DNA of 21,455 nt, taken from the NCBI GenBank assembly GCA_905201305.1, contig CAJKNS010000008.1:1-21455 (forward strand), written 5' to 3'. Under the pieces are notes generated by a model, which saw nothing but the letters and a program-made list of their open reading frames with translations, had not been told where the DNA came from and ran no database searches. The translations under genes and the position numbers were made by a program. Below are positions 20,733 through 21,455 of the stretch, piece after piece (the stretch's first letter is position 1; the number at the start of each line of letters is the position of its first letter). This DNA is from an uncultured Eubacteriales bacterium. GTDB taxonomy: Bacteria > Bacillota > Clostridia > Oscillospirales > Oscillospiraceae.

Positions 20733-21455
20733 TCAGCGTCTGCGGATATTCTGGCTCAGCCGCTCCTGTCGCTTTTCCCTGAGATTTCCAATGAGCAGCT
20801 CTGTTTTTTCAAAGATCATCAATACCGTCCGCATAATCTGGAAGGACAGCATCATGAACACCACCAGCACCAGTCCCGTTTCCAGTGTCGGCGCCGTAAA
20901 GCCAAATATGGGGCTGAGCACGGTAAAGCACACCAGCTCCGCCAATGCCATCACCGCAATCAGCGCCGAACGCTTCCAGTCCAGCGGCTGCGACACCTGA
21001 TAGAGCACCCGAAGTCCCACCACTGCCAGCACCACCGCGCTCATGGTATACAGCTGCTCCGTGGGGAAATGGAACACCGCCACAAACGCCTCGATCAGCA
21101 GAATCAAAATCACATTAGTGAGACCGCCTGGCAGCGCTTTCAGGAACACATTGGTGATAAACCGTCCCTTCACCCGCTCATGATTCGGCTCCAGCGCCAG
21201 GAAAAATGCGGGTGCGCCGATGGTCAGTCCACTGATGACCGAAAGATGCAGGGGCACCAGCGGATAGGGCATATTGACAAACAGAGAAACCACCGAAATC
21301 AGGAACGAGAAAATATTCTTTACAAAGAACAGCGATGCTGCCCGCTGAATGTTATTGATGACCCGACGCCCTTCGTCCACCACCTGAGGCATGGTGGAAA
21401 AGTCGGAATCCAGCAGCACCAGCTGCGCCACCTGACAGGCGGCATCGGCACCAGA
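20733..21455 (-). CDS. P-type cation-transporting ATPase, C-terminal part (5' partial)
   Basis: The frame is open to the window edge; 240 residues are visible. It begins SGADAACQVAQLVLLDSDF, then VDEGRRVINNIQRAASLFFVKN: the end of the P domain and hinge into the C-terminal membrane helices of a P-type ATPase. About six hydrophobic segments follow, then a basic tail (REKRQERLSQNIRRR). The AQLVLLDSDF...VVDEGRRVINNI pattern is closest to CtpE-like and related P2-type cation ATPases. The phosphorylation motif DKTGT and ion-binding helix 4 are outside the window, so the ion (Ca or Mg are candidates) cannot be decided. The gene ends 88 bases before wecB on the same strand, and no clear terminator is visible between them. 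Confidence 0.93.
   Translation of the reverse strand, partial: SGADAACQVAQLVLLDSDFSTMPQVVDEGRRVINNIQRAASLFFVKNIFSFLISVVSLFVNMPYPLVPLHLSVISGLTIGAPAFFLALEPNHERVKGRFITNVFLKALPGGLTNVILILLIEAFVAVFHFPTEQLYTMSAVVLAVVGLRVLYQVSQPLDWKRSALIAVMALAELVCFTVLSPIFGFTAPTLETGLVLVVFMMLSFQIMRTVLMIFEKTELLIGNLREKRQERLSQNIRRR

Overview
The window looks like a chromosomal segment from a moderately GC-rich anaerobic Firmicute, most likely a gut-type member of class Clostridia (Oscillospiraceae-like). The evidence is AGGAGG-type ribosome binding sites, an infC-rpmI-rplT operon with a leader attenuator, an LCP cell-wall ligase, an XpaC-like protein, and the codon usage. The genus assignment is inference only. No rRNA, tRNA, CRISPR array or phage gene is visible, and no stretch longer than 300 bases lacks a gene.

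Layout. 1-1882 (+): two tandem COG0523/CobW-type P-loop GTPases. The first is cut by the window edge and carries a long His-rich metal-binding tract; the second has a C-terminal half resembling the C-terminal domain of YcgQ/DUF1980 proteins. This suggests a metal (probably zinc) homeostasis operon. 1887-3666: an LCP (LytR-CpsA-Psr) ligase gene bracketed by two inverted copies of a roughly 165-bp MITE-like element. 3711-6933 (-): an RsmF-type rRNA methyltransferase and the ribosome-associated GTPase TypA. 7090-8370: a visibly AT-richer accessory insert with a multi-zinc-ribbon lipoprotein and a tiny lipoprotein, both divergent from an XRE regulator, with inverted operator-like repeats between the two promoters. 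8382-12597 (+): a probable operon mnmG-tatD-deoC-glmU-like. 12628-13375 (+): xpt. 13386-16730 (-): a GtrA-family membrane protein and two MATE transporters. 16741-18101 (-): rplT, rpmI and infC with promoter, attenuator leader and a rare ATC start. 18160-20705 (-): wecB/mnaA and an XpaC-like membrane protein. 20733-21455 (-): the C-terminal end of a P-type cation ATPase.

Functional themes are translation (TypA, RsmF, MnmG, IF3, L35, L20), cell-envelope glycopolymers (LCP, GlmU-like uridylyltransferase, UDP-GlcNAc 2-epimerase, GtrA), nucleotide salvage (DeoC, Xpt), transport (MATE, P-type ATPase) and metal handling (two GTPases). The least ordinary parts are the GTPase pair, the LCP gene flanked by inverted MITE-like elements, and the XRE/lipoprotein cassette with its symmetrical operator. 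Most of the rest is ordinary core genome, though the infC leader is a clear example of a regulated ribosomal operon.
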